From Propionispira raffinosivorans DSM 20765 (GTDB lineage: Bacteria > Bacillota > Negativicutes > Selenomonadales > Selenomonadaceae): a stretch of DNA of 64,000 bases. Below are positions 1-7,841 of the stretch, in pieces. The DNA lies in NCBI RefSeq assembly GCF_000381065.1, contig NZ_KB905847.1:62001-126000 (forward strand), read 5' to 3'. The position numbers and the translations under genes are program-made. The notes beneath the pieces are model-generated. The model saw nothing but the letters and a program-made list of their open reading frames with translations, was not told the origin of the DNA and did not search any database. The first letter of the stretch is position 1. Each line of letters begins with the position of its first letter.

Positions 1-449
1 TTTAGTTCACGTAGTGATTTACCAATTGCTGCGGAATGGGGAGCTATTTGGATTTCAATTGGATTATACGGCGTGATGTTTTCTAGCCGATCAGAGTAAT
101 GCATAATCTCATTGGTTACTTTATGAAATCTTTTATCAATGGCTTCTTTTTCTTTGATCAATCGTTCTAATTCTTGTTTTAAAGAATAAGCTGCATCTAT
201 TTCCTGATGGTGGTCTAGAAGATGAGCGGCTTGTTGCGTGGAAATCACAAGCACTTCTTTTCCCTGCGAGACAGAGACAATATTATTTTCTTTTAATATG
301 TAAATTGCTTTGCGAATCGTTTCCGGTGATACCTTATATTGACTGGCCAATAAGGTTCTACCTGATATCTTAGTGCCTGCTAAGAATTCTTGATTGACGA
401 TCCTTTTAGCGATATCAAGTGCGATAGCTCGATATACTGGTAAATCCAT
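1..449 (-). CDS. GntR-type HTH / RCK_C regulator, BusR-like (3' end cut by window edge)
   Basis: The reverse strand encodes about 149 residues and then runs off the window. The N-terminal ~75 residues look like a GntR winged helix (LASQYKVSPETIRKAI is the recognition region). A charged helical stretch follows (YSLKQELERLIKEKEAIDKR), probably a coiled coil. The last visible residues, IQIAPHSAAIGKSLREL, look like the beginning of a TrkA-C/RCK_C ligand domain. This HTH-coiled coil-RCK_C order is that of BusR, the c-di-AMP-responsive repressor of betaine uptake in streptococci and lactococci. The start ATG has a GGAGG ribosome site eight bases upstream. The ligand is inference, because most of the RCK_C domain lies outside the window. 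Confidence 0.7.
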   Translation of the reverse strand, partial: MDLPVYRAIALDIAKRIVNQEFLAGTKISGRTLLASQYKVSPETIRKAIYILKENNIVSVSQGKEVLVISTQQAAHLLDHHQEIDAAYSLKQELERLIKEKEAIDKRFHKVTNEIMHYSDRLENITPYNPIEIQIAPHSAAIGKSLREL

Positions 450-731
450 TTATGATGCCTCCATATAAAAAATAATTTTAATAAAAAATGCCGTTGTTGA
501 AACAATTTTTATTATACATTATTTTAAAACAAAATCACAGAACTAAAAACTTAAAAATATGTTGAGATTGTTAGAACGAGGAGAATCATTGCCAATAAAG
601 TCTTTTGTTCAATATAGTAAAATTTAGATAGGCTATTTTACTTAATTTTTATATAATAACAATAGACCCTCCGTTAGAAGGGTATTCAGAAATTTATTAC
701 GGTGAATTTTGGCGAATAAAAAGGAGTTTTT

Positions 732-1613
732 ATGAGTATGAAGAGAAAAGACATTTTATTGGCTTTGCTTGTTGTGACTGCTTGGGGGGTGAATTTTATT
801 GCCATTAAAGTTGGCTTGCTTGTTTTACCCCCGCTGCTTTTAGGGGCGTTACGTTTTTTATTGGCGGTTGTGCCCATTATTTTTTTCTTGCCACGACCAC
901 CTGTTGCTTGGAAATGGCTGCTTACATTAGGACTTTGCATCAATGTTGGTCAGTTTGCTTTCTTATTTTATGGTATGAAGGTTGGAATGCCAGCGGGACT
1001 TGCTTCTTTGGTGCTGCAGTCACAGGCATTTTTCACTTTATTTTTTGCAATCGCCTGGTTTCATGAATCCTGGTGCTGGAACCATATTGCAGGGCTGTTG
1101 ATTGCCGTTGGGGGTATGAGTGTGATTGGGATGAATCAAGATGGAAATATGACAATGGCAGGTTTTGTTTTTACGCTTGCGGCGGCGGTGAGCTGGGGGC
1201 TTGGTAATGTTGTGATGCGTCGTACGACACTTAACCTGCCGCCTTTTTCGATGCTGTCACTTGCTGTTTGGGCGAGCGCTGTCGCAATCGTGCCGCTTTT
1301 CATTTTATCTTATTGTGTCGAGGGGATTGCTTCTTGGCGAACTGCTTATCAAAATTTTGATGGGGTAACACTTTGTGCAGTTTTATATCTTTCCTACATT
1401 GCCACTTTAGGCGGATATGGTCTTTGGGGTAGACTGATGTCGCGATACCCGGCTACGGTGGTTGCCCCTTGGGCATTATTAGTGCCAATTGTTGGTATGA
1501 GTAGTGCGTCCTTTTTTTTAGGGGAGACTTTTTCTCTTTGGCAGGGGCTTGGCTCTCTTGGTGTGATGGCAGGCCTTTTAGTGCATGTTTTCGGTCAGCG
1601 ATGGAAATTATAA
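732..1613 (+). CDS. EamA/DMT-superfamily transporter
   Basis: A 293-residue inner-membrane protein made of about ten hydrophobic segments in two EamA repeats. The first begins LLALLVVTAWGVNFIAIKVG and the second around residue 145 (FTLAAAVSWGLGNVVMRRTT). This is the drug/metabolite transporter fold, whose members export amino acids such as cysteine and their derivatives. The substrate cannot be read from sequence. A GGAG eight bases before ATG 732 supports the start; ATG 738 in the same frame is possible. The gene stands alone between a leftward regulator and a leftward nickel operon and ends at a strong terminator. Confidence 0.8.
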   Translation: MSMKRKDILLALLVVTAWGVNFIAIKVGLLVLPPLLLGALRFLLAVVPIIFFLPRPPVAWKWLLTLGLCINVGQFAFLFYGMKVGMPAGLASLVLQSQAFFTLFFAIAWFHESWCWNHIAGLLIAVGGMSVIGMNQDGNMTMAGFVFTLAAAVSWGLGNVVMRRTTLNLPPFSMLSLAVWASAVAIVPLFILSYCVEGIASWRTAYQNFDGVTLCAVLYLSYIATLGGYGLWGRLMSRYPATVVAPWALLVPIVGMSSASFFLGETFSLWQGLGSLGVMAGLLVHVFGQRWKL

Positions 1614-1618
1614 AAAAT

Positions 1619-1656
1619 AGCCTATGGCAGTTTAAACTGTACCATAGGCTGTTTTT
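1619..1656 (+). terminator. Rho-independent terminator after the EamA gene
   Basis: A nine-base stem AGCCTATGG/CCATAGGCT closes a 14-base loop and is followed by a run of T. It lies six bases past the stop. Confidence 0.85.
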
Positions 1657-1692
1657 GTTGTTAGATGTAGTTTTATGTATGCGGGGAGGTGC

Positions 1693-2457
1693 TTAGCAAG
1701 GCTGATCTTGAGGATCAACCAGATTCGTTGCAATCAATAAATTACGATTACTGAGGATGTCTTGCGGTAAACCTTCAGCTGTGATTTCATGATCATCACC
1801 TAATACAATAACTCGATCCGCTATTTCGGGAACGAAGTTAAGCTGATGGGTTGCTAGAATAATCGTTTTTCCTTGCCGATTTAGGTCATTTATCGTATTC
1901 AAAATCCAGCGTTGTGATTTTGGATCGAGCCCATTTGTTGGTTCGTCAAAGATTAATACATCGGGATTGCTGGCCAAAACAGCGGCAATGGCGACTTTTT
2001 TTTTCTCCCCACCACTTAAATGATGTGGCGAATCATGTGCTAGTGAAGCAATATCACAATAGGCAAGCAGATCATGGGCCCGTTTTTTGGACTGATGCAG
2101 CTCTAAACCCATGGCGATAGGACCGAACATAATTTCATCTAAGACACTGGAGCAAAAAAGCTGCACATCTGAATTTTGGAAAACAAAACCGACTTTTCGG
2201 CGAAAAACAACGGAAAAATTTTTATCTTTCATTGCATTTTCGCTGATTTTTCGATCAAATGCTGTCAGCGTGCCATCCGTTGAGAAAATTAATCCGGCGA
2301 GTATTTTTTGCAGAGTTGATTTGCCGCAGCCGTTAGGACCGAGCAGCATAATTCGTTCGCCGGCGTTGATTTTGAGATTAATCTGATTGAGTGCGGTTTT
2401 ATTTGATGAATAACGATACGAAAGATTTTGGAGATTATAGACTAAAGATCCAGACAT
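1693..2457 (-). CDS. nikO: ECF nickel/cobalt transporter ATPase (NikO/CbiO)
   Basis: A 254-residue ABC ATPase that powers the ECF transporter encoded upstream. It has a Walker A (GPNGCGKST), a Q-loop region, the signature LSGGEKKKV, Walker B (VLIFDEPTN) and a switch histidine in TIILATHQL. It is the last gene of the leftward nikR-M-N-Q-O operon and its start overlaps the end of nikQ by 23 bases, which suggests translational coupling. The adjacent NikR-type regulator makes nickel more likely than cobalt; the ATPase alone cannot tell these apart. Confidence 0.88.
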   Translation of the reverse strand: MSGSLVYNLQNLSYRYSSNKTALNQINLKINAGERIMLLGPNGCGKSTLQKILAGLIFSTDGTLTAFDRKISENAMKDKNFSVVFRRKVGFVFQNSDVQLFCSSVLDEIMFGPIAMGLELHQSKKRAHDLLAYCDIASLAHDSPHHLSGGEKKKVAIAAVLASNPDVLIFDEPTNGLDPKSQRWILNTINDLNRQGKTIILATHQLNFVPEIADRVIVLGDDHEITAEGLPQDILSNRNLLIATNLVDPQDQPC

Positions 2458-3385
2458 GGTTCATTCCTCCATAGGCATAACACCCCAAAATAATAATTGC
2501 CGCAGCAAACCAAAAATCAATCAAATGTAGTGGCCCCTTTGCTTCTGCATAATAAATGCCAGTATAGCCGCGGGATTCTAGTGCATATTGAATATCTTGA
2601 CTGTACTCTATCGTGATTCTTAAAAAATCAGAAATTGTACCGCCTATCCAAGCAATTTTTGATGATTGTGTTTCCAAACCAACTAAGCGGCTTTTTCGAC
2701 CTAATACATAGTCCATAAATATAAACAAAAATAGATAGATATAGCGATACGTCATATCTAAAATTGTCACGATGATATTTGATAAACCGTATTTTGCCAA
2801 AACTTTTGTTAAGACAGACCAGCGGGTTGTTTTTATCAAAAGCATCGCAATACCTAAAGAAGCAGCACTTCGAAGTATTACAAAGAGTGCCGATTTTACA
2901 CCTTGTCGGGTGATGGTTAGTTCCTCTGGTAAAGTGAAGAAGTGTCCACTAAACGTTAAATTGCTATATATAGTATAAAGCGGATCACCAGGAGTGACCC
3001 AATTGATTATGCCTGGTAATACGGCAATTCCAGTAAAAAAGAAAATCGGCAGCCAAATGCGTACGAAGTAATCGCCCAACCGAATACGCGATTGTAATGC
3101 TGCAAATAAAATAATGCTATTCAGCATTATTAAAAATACTAAATTTTGCGTTAAAGCCGCTAAAAGAATAACCGTTAATAAACCAGTTACTTTCATATGC
3201 GGTTCAAGTTTTTGGAGTAATCCATCTTGATTATTTAGAACAGAGCGATTGTCTTCAGACAAGATAGCATGAATTTTTTTCAATGTTTTTTCTAAATAAT
3301 TGTGTGGTTTCCATGAGTGGGTGACAGCAGGCAGTCTTATGGTATCATTACTTTGGAGCCACGCAGGCAGATCCAATCTGTTCAT
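2435..3385 (-). CDS. nikQ: ECF transporter transmembrane subunit (NikQ/CbiQ)
   Basis: A 316-residue EcfT/CbiQ-family membrane protein. Hydrophobic segments occupy the middle (TVILLAALTQNLVFLIML onward) and the C-terminus. The conserved cytoplasmic coupling region contains an ESRGYTG box, the Ala-Arg-Gly-type motif that contacts the ATPase. Its ATG overlaps the stop of the small upstream subunit (ATGA) and its own end overlaps nikO. The extended N-terminal ~60 residues are hydrophilic and seem specific to this subgroup. Confidence 0.85.
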   Translation of the reverse strand: MNRLDLPAWLQSNDTIRLPAVTHSWKPHNYLEKTLKKIHAILSEDNRSVLNNQDGLLQKLEPHMKVTGLLTVILLAALTQNLVFLIMLNSIILFAALQSRIRLGDYFVRIWLPIFFFTGIAVLPGIINWVTPGDPLYTIYSNLTFSGHFFTLPEELTITRQGVKSALFVILRSAASLGIAMLLIKTTRWSVLTKVLAKYGLSNIIVTILDMTYRYIYLFLFIFMDYVLGRKSRLVGLETQSSKIAWIGGTISDFLRITIEYSQDIQYALESRGYTGIYYAEAKGPLHLIDFWFAAAIIILGCYAYGGMNHVWIFSL

Positions 3386-3717
3386 TTATTGGAGCAAGAC
3401 AATGTTGAGTTTTTTTTTGCTGCTATCATTTTCGTAAGTAATAGAGAGAGTCCATATACCATTGCGGAACCGATTATGGCGGCAAAGATATAACCGATGG
3501 ATTGACCTAGAGAACTTTCGCCGAGAAAGCCGATACTATAGTCAGGGAATATGCCTGCCCAGACATCTTGTACATTTTTCATCCCTTGTGGAATATACCC
3601 TAGTGTTTCCGATAAATCGTCACCACCCCATTCACCCCACGCTGTGCCGTCAGCAAGCAACCCAAGTGGTGATAATATAATTAGTGCCGCAATGGCCAGC
3701 CAATAACGTTTCATCAT
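3382..3717 (-). CDS. nikN: PDGLE/CbiN-like small subunit of the nickel ECF transporter
   Basis: A 111-residue protein with one N-terminal and one C-terminal hydrophobic segment around an extracytoplasmic loop rich in Gly and acidic residues. Small two-helix proteins in this position (CbiN or PDGLE-domain NikN/NikL) help the M subunit take up the metal. The gene sits between nikM (two-base gap) and nikQ (four-base overlap). The assignment rests on topology and position more than on motifs. Confidence 0.72.
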   Translation of the reverse strand: MMKRYWLAIAALIILSPLGLLADGTAWGEWGGDDLSETLGYIPQGMKNVQDVWAGIFPDYSIGFLGESSLGQSIGYIFAAIIGSAMVYGLSLLLTKMIAAKKNSTLSCSNK

Positions 3718-3719
3718 AG

Positions 3720-4418
3720 TTATACAACCCCTTCCCTTTTATTTGTTTGTGATTGCAGCATTGTCACAGGTTGCACTGCCATGAATTTTAATGCCGCGGC
3801 GGTTACGATTCCCTCAATAAATCCGGCAACGGTGAGGTGCGCAACCATCATTGCAGGTATTGCCACATCTAAACCATAAGGACAATACAGTGGTGTACCA
3901 TCAGCGGCTGTAAAGAAGAGTGGTTGAATGCCAAATTCTATAGAAGCAACAAAAGCAGCACAGTTAATGGCGATATAGCCAGCAATGGCTCCAGCAGCTA
4001 GTTGGCGGGTTGAACCTTGTAATGCATTTGTACTGATGAATTTGTAAACATAATAGCCGACAAAAGGGGCAACAAACGCCATATTAAAAGCATTTGCACC
4101 AAATGCTAAAATGCCACCATCAGCGAATACAAGAGCCTGAATGGCGAGTGCCACACTCATAGCAATAACCGCAGCCCAGGGGCCGAAGATAATGGCAACG
4201 AGCGTAGCACCAATGGCATGCGCGGTTGTACCATTTGGAATCGGCACATTAAACATCATAATTAAAAAACAAAATACAGCACCCATGGAAAGAAGGGGGA
4301 CTTGTTTTACGTCCAAATCTTTTTTTAGTTTGGCTGAAGCTTTATACCATATAGGAATCATCACAGCTCCTAGAGCCAAACAGGTTGAAGGACTTAAATA
4401 TCCGTCGGGAATATGCAT
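3720..4418 (-). CDS. nikM: ECF nickel transporter substrate-binding membrane subunit (NikM/CbiM)
   Basis: A 232-residue membrane protein that starts MHIPDGYLSP. In the CbiM/NikM family the free N-terminus and His2 coordinate the metal, so the start is fixed by this motif. The gene has a GGAGG ribosome site. Several glycine- and alanine-rich transmembrane helices follow, with a conserved GTTAHAIGATL segment around residue 63. It lies 46 bases after nikR on the same strand, so both are probably one transcript. Confidence 0.9.
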   Translation of the reverse strand: MHIPDGYLSPSTCLALGAVMIPIWYKASAKLKKDLDVKQVPLLSMGAVFCFLIMMFNVPIPNGTTAHAIGATLVAIIFGPWAAVIAMSVALAIQALVFADGGILAFGANAFNMAFVAPFVGYYVYKFISTNALQGSTRQLAAGAIAGYIAINCAAFVASIEFGIQPLFFTAADGTPLYCPYGLDVAIPAMMVAHLTVAGFIEGIVTAAALKFMAVQPVTMLQSQTNKREGVV

Positions 4419-4464
4419 TTCACTTGGACCTCCATTTTGTTGAATTTTTAGGTGAACGGGTAAT

Positions 4465-4914
4465 CTATTTCAAATGACTATGCTCCGCTACCGATTCTTC
4501 ATTCATATGGGTTACAGATAATTCGGCATAAAATACACCCTTTTGAACTTGAATTTGCTGGCAAAGTTCATTTAATTTTCGATAAACACCTCGTACGACT
4601 AGTACTTCAAGACATTGTGCATGATTTAGATGAACGTGCATTGTGGAAATGATCTCATGATGGAAATGATGCTGCAATTCAATTAAATACGCGGCTAAAC
4701 CATTAAAAGCATGGTCATAAACAATTACGATGGTACCAGCTACGGCTTGCGTTTGCTGCAGCATAGTTGGTTCAATCAAAGCTTTACGGATCAAATCACG
4801 GATCGCTTCAGAGCGATTATCATAACCTTGTTTGTCGATGATTTTATCGAATTGTTCAACCAGATCCTGGTTCATCGAAACGCCAAAGCGGATCAAAGCA
4901 TCTTTTTCAGTCAT
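4465..4914 (-). CDS. nikR: Nickel-responsive transcriptional regulator NikR
   Basis: A 149-residue ribbon-helix-helix repressor fused to an ACT-like nickel domain. Residues 6-46 form the RHH (RFGVSMNQDLVEQFDKII). The high-affinity nickel ligands are present with the spacing known for E. coli NikR: His82, His93, His95 and Cys101 (MHVHLNHAQC). It heads the nik operon, and a 40-bp perfect-arm palindrome begins 17 bases before its ATG, so it very likely represses itself and the transporter when nickel is sufficient. A ribosome site (AAAGGA) precedes the ATG. Confidence 0.92.
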   Translation of the reverse strand: MTEKDALIRFGVSMNQDLVEQFDKIIDKQGYDNRSEAIRDLIRKALIEPTMLQQTQAVAGTIVIVYDHAFNGLAAYLIELQHHFHHEIISTMHVHLNHAQCLEVLVVRGVYRKLNELCQQIQVQKGVFYAELSVTHMNEESVAEHSHLK

Positions 4915-4930
4915 GAGAGCACGTCCTTTT

Positions 4931-4970
4931 CATTTCGTGTTACTTATATCATATATAGTAACACGAAATG
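4931..4970. promoter_or_regulatory. Probable NikR operator (13-bp arms, 14-bp spacer)
   Basis: CATTTCGTGTTAC and its exact reverse complement flank a 14-base AT-only centre that contains TATA-like hexamers usable as a -10 for leftward nikR. The geometry (two inverted half sites about two turns apart) fits a NikR tetramer, although the half site differs from the E. coli GTATGA. Confidence 0.75.
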
Positions 4971-4987
4971 TTTTTTTTTTAAAGTAT

Positions 4988-5125
4988 CTATATAAGTTGC
5001 ATTAAATATTTTATATGACAATCGTCAGAAATGGGGTATAAGGTTCCGTGGCGTTACGTAGGAAGCAACGATGACCTCTCCCCATTCAGGTTACAATTTT
5101 TTTAATGCCACTTACTATATAAATA
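4988..5125 (+). repeat. TIR-flanked intergenic repeat, copy A (full length)
   Basis: The left end (CTATATAAGTTGCATTAAA) is mirrored by an imperfect inverted right end near 5102-5125. In between is a hairpin with AATGGGG at about 5030 paired to CCCCATT at about 5080, and a loop that holds GTGGCGTTACGTAGGAAGC. About 105 bases align with copy B at 53694, with identity that looks near 75-80%. It encodes no protein. It could be a MITE-like element or a structured RNA. Confidence 0.65.
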
Positions 5126-5171
5126 GAAGTGCTTGGAATAAAGAGAATTAAGAATTGTAAAAAAAATAAAT

Positions 5172-5216
5172 GATAATGATAATTAGTATTGATTAAAAGC
5201 TACTGCTGTGCTATTA
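5172..5216 (+). promoter_or_regulatory. ahpC promoter with Fur/PerR-like box
   Basis: TTGATT (5188-5193), 17 bases, then TATTAT (5211-5216) form a sigma70-type promoter. ATAATGATAATTAGTAT at 5172-5188 resembles a Fur/PerR 7-1-7 box and abuts the -35, as expected for peroxide- or iron-controlled ahpC. The match is imperfect on its right half. Confidence 0.55.
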
Positions 5217-5278
5217 TAGGTTCATAGAAGAAATACATCGTTTTACTATGAATGTAATTTTGAAAGGGGATATAGCAT

Positions 5279-5845
5279 ATGAGTAATTTAATAGGAACAG
5301 AGTTGACGGATTTCAAGGTACAGGCGTATCAAAAGGGTCAATTTCGTGAAATAAGAAAACAGGATGTTTTAGGCAAGTGGTCGGTTTTCTTTTTCTATCC
5401 GGCAGATTTTACTTTTGTATGTCCAACCGAATTAGGCGATGTACAAGATTTTTATAAAGATTTTACAGAACTTGACTGTGAAATTTATTCTGTATCGGAA
5501 GACACGCATTTTGTACATAAAGCGTGGGCTGATTCATCCGATACGATCGGAAAAATTGAATATCCAATGATCGGTGATCCGACAGGCGCCTTAGCAAGGT
5601 TTTTTGGCGTTTTGGTAGAAGAAGCCGGTCAAGCCTTGAGGGGAACCTTTATTGTCAATCCACAGGGTGTTATAAAGGCTTATGAGGTTCATGATATGGG
5701 AATCGGCAGAAATGCTGAAGAATTATTGAGAAAAGTACAGGCAGCTCAATTTGTCGAAGAACATGGTGATCAGGTTTGCCCTGCTAAATGGAAACCAGGT
5801 CAGGCAACCTTGATACCAAGTCTTGACTTGGTAGGTAAGTTATAA
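5279..5845 (+). CDS. ahpC: Alkyl hydroperoxide reductase peroxiredoxin AhpC
   Basis: A 188-residue typical 2-Cys peroxiredoxin that reduces H2O2 and organic peroxides in the cytoplasm. The peroxidatic Cys48 is in ADFTFVCPTE and the resolving Cys167 in GDQVCPAKWKPG. Length and motifs match bacterial AhpC throughout. The start has an AAAGGGG ribosome site. A separate terminator divides it from the downstream reductase gene, its likely electron donor. Confidence 0.96.
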   Translation: MSNLIGTELTDFKVQAYQKGQFREIRKQDVLGKWSVFFFYPADFTFVCPTELGDVQDFYKDFTELDCEIYSVSEDTHFVHKAWADSSDTIGKIEYPMIGDPTGALARFFGVLVEEAGQALRGTFIVNPQGVIKAYEVHDMGIGRNAEELLRKVQAAQFVEEHGDQVCPAKWKPGQATLIPSLDLVGKL

Positions 5846-5851
5846 GAACAA

Positions 5852-5888
5852 CAAAACTCTATCAGGGTTTCCTGATAGAGTTTTGTTT
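5852..5888 (+). terminator. Terminator between ahpC and the AhpF-like gene
   Basis: A 14-15-bp stem CAAAACTCTATCAGG/CCTGATAGAGTTTTG has the tetraloop GTTT. The T-rich tail is short, so some read-through into the reductase gene is plausible. Confidence 0.8.
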
Positions 5889-5907
5889 ATGAATAGGTGA
5901 TGTTAAC

Positions 5908-7587
5908 ATGCAAAAAATATATGACTTGATTATTATTGGCGGCGGGTGCGCTGGTTTGTCAGCGGGAATCTATGCTGGCAGAGCAAAACTCAATACATTG
6001 CTCATCGAACGAGATCATCCCGGCGGGCAGACCAGTAATACCAATGAAATAGCCAATTATCCAGGAGTTCGGAAGATTACAGGACCTCAATTGATGCAGG
6101 AAATGCAATCTCAGATGCAGGATTTTGCTGTGAGTATTGTGCAAAACGACATACAAATGGTTGATTTTTCTGGTGATGTGAAACGTTTGTATACAGCAGA
6201 TGCTGAATACAACACTCGCGCTGTGATTATTGCAACTGGTGCAACACCAAAAAAAATAGGATTCCCGGGAGAGGTTGAATTTACCGGCAAAGGAATTGGT
6301 TATTGTGCAACCTGTGACGGAGAGTTTTTTTCGGGACTTGATATTTTTGTAATTGGTGGCGGTTATGTTGCGGCAGAAGAAGCCGTTTATTTAACACGAT
6401 ATGGAAAAACCGTTACGATTGTAATGCGGGGGAAAGATTTTTCTTGCGCAAAATCCATTGCGGATCGGGCGAAAGAACATCCAAAAATCAAAGTGCTCTA
6501 TAATACCGTGGTGCGGGAAGTTCAAGGAACTGATTTTCTAGAAAAAGTGGTCTTTTTTAATACAAAAGAAGAAAAAGAAGTGGTTTATAAAGCAGATTTG
6601 ACAGATAAAACATTTGGCTTATTTGTTTTTGCAGGGTATCAGCCAGCAACGTCTATTTTTAAAGATCAGATTACACTCGATTCGGCTGGGTATATTCCAA
6701 CGGATGAATTTATGCAAACCAATGTGCCAGGAGTATATGCAGCAGGTGATTTACGGTCAAAGAGTTTACGCCAGATTGTAACTGCGGTAGCCGATGGCGC
6801 AATTGCTGCAACTGCAGCTGAAAAATATATTGCCCAGGAAAAAGAACGGCTTGGTATTGTTAATTCTGTCGAATCGGTGAATGTTACACCAGCGAAAACT
6901 GAGATACCTTTGGCTGTAAAAGGACAAACTTCAGAAGAAAATCCGACAGAATTTATTCCAGCTGAAATGAAAAAACAACTTACCGGACTTTTTGCTGCAT
7001 TGGTAAAAGATATCTCAATTGTTTCGATTTATGAAGAAACGGATGCAAAATCAATGGAGATGGTTACTTTTTTAAAAGAGATAACTGCTTTGAGTGAGCA
7101 AATAACATTATTGCTTTATCGCAAGAATGAAAATCCGGATATGGAAAAACAAATTGGCTTTACTCGGATGCCAATCGCTGCTTTCTTGAACGAAAAAAAT
7201 GAATATGTTGGTATTAAGTTTTCAGGGATACCAGGTGGACATGAAATGACTTCATTTGTATTGGCTGTTTATAATTTGGCCGGCCCGGGACAGCAAATAG
7301 AGCAGAGCGTGCAAGCTAAAATCGAAAAAATAACAAAACCAACTAAACTAGAAGTTTTTGTATCGTTATCGTGTCATTTTTGTCCGGATGTAGTCAGTGC
7401 TGGACAGAAGATTGCATCGATTCAACCGTTGGTAGAGGCGGAAATGATTGATATATCACTCTTTCCTGAACTTAAGCAAAAATTAAAAATCATGAGTGTT
7501 CCTGCAATGTCAATTAATGGCGGAAAAATTATTTTTGGTGCTAAAAAAATTGATGAAATTGTCGATCAAATCTTACAGGAGGCATAA
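5908..7587 (+). CDS. AhpF-like flavoprotein: thioredoxin reductase core with C-terminal thioredoxin-like domains
   Basis: A 559-residue disulfide reductase, probably the electron donor of AhpC. Residues 1-315 are a TrxB-type core: FAD motif GGGCAG (11-16), redox CATC (133-136), NAD(P)H-binding GGGYVAAEEA (about 150-159) and the second FAD motif GVYAAGDLR. After a ~40-residue linker come two thioredoxin-like folds. The first (about 350-465) lacks a CxxC; the second has CHFC at 489-492 and a following SVPA cis-proline loop. E. coli AhpF carries the same two folds, but at the N-terminus, so the domain order here is permuted. This arrangement does occur annotated simply as thioredoxin reductase. 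It starts at ATG 5908. Confidence 0.88.
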   Translation: MQKIYDLIIIGGGCAGLSAGIYAGRAKLNTLLIERDHPGGQTSNTNEIANYPGVRKITGPQLMQEMQSQMQDFAVSIVQNDIQMVDFSGDVKRLYTADAEYNTRAVIIATGATPKKIGFPGEVEFTGKGIGYCATCDGEFFSGLDIFVIGGGYVAAEEAVYLTRYGKTVTIVMRGKDFSCAKSIADRAKEHPKIKVLYNTVVREVQGTDFLEKVVFFNTKEEKEVVYKADLTDKTFGLFVFAGYQPATSIFKDQITLDSAGYIPTDEFMQTNVPGVYAAGDLRSKSLRQIVTAVADGAIAATAAEKYIAQEKERLGIVNSVESVNVTPAKTEIPLAVKGQTSEENPTEFIPAEMKKQLTGLFAALVKDISIVSIYEETDAKSMEMVTFLKEITALSEQITLLLYRKNENPDMEKQIGFTRMPIAAFLNEKNEYVGIKFSGIPGGHEMTSFVLAVYNLAGPGQQIEQSVQAKIEKITKPTKLEVFVSLSCHFCPDVVSAGQKIASIQPLVEAEMIDISLFPELKQKLKIMSVPAMSINGGKIIFGAKKIDEIVDQILQEA

Positions 7588-7616
7588 CGTCGAAGAATTT
7601 GTTCATAAGAATATAG

Positions 7617-7661
7617 GCGAAATTGATAACTATTTTTATAGTTATTGATTTCGTCTTTTTT
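7617..7661 (+). terminator. Terminator after the AhpF-like gene
   Basis: GCGAAATTGATAACTA pairs with TAGTTATTGATTTCGT (two G-U pairs) and is followed by CTTTTTT. Confidence 0.8.
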
Positions 7662-7841
7662 AGAGCTTTAAAAGGATGTTTTTAAAAGAGGAAATTGTTA
7701 GAATACAGCGAATAATAATACTAACCGGTTAACTAAATTGATTGCTATTAACCTAATAATATACATAAATGGTTTATTTAAGTATAATCTATGATAGACA
7801 AGGCATATGAAAAATTTTGGGTGTTGAGGTGGAGAAACAAA

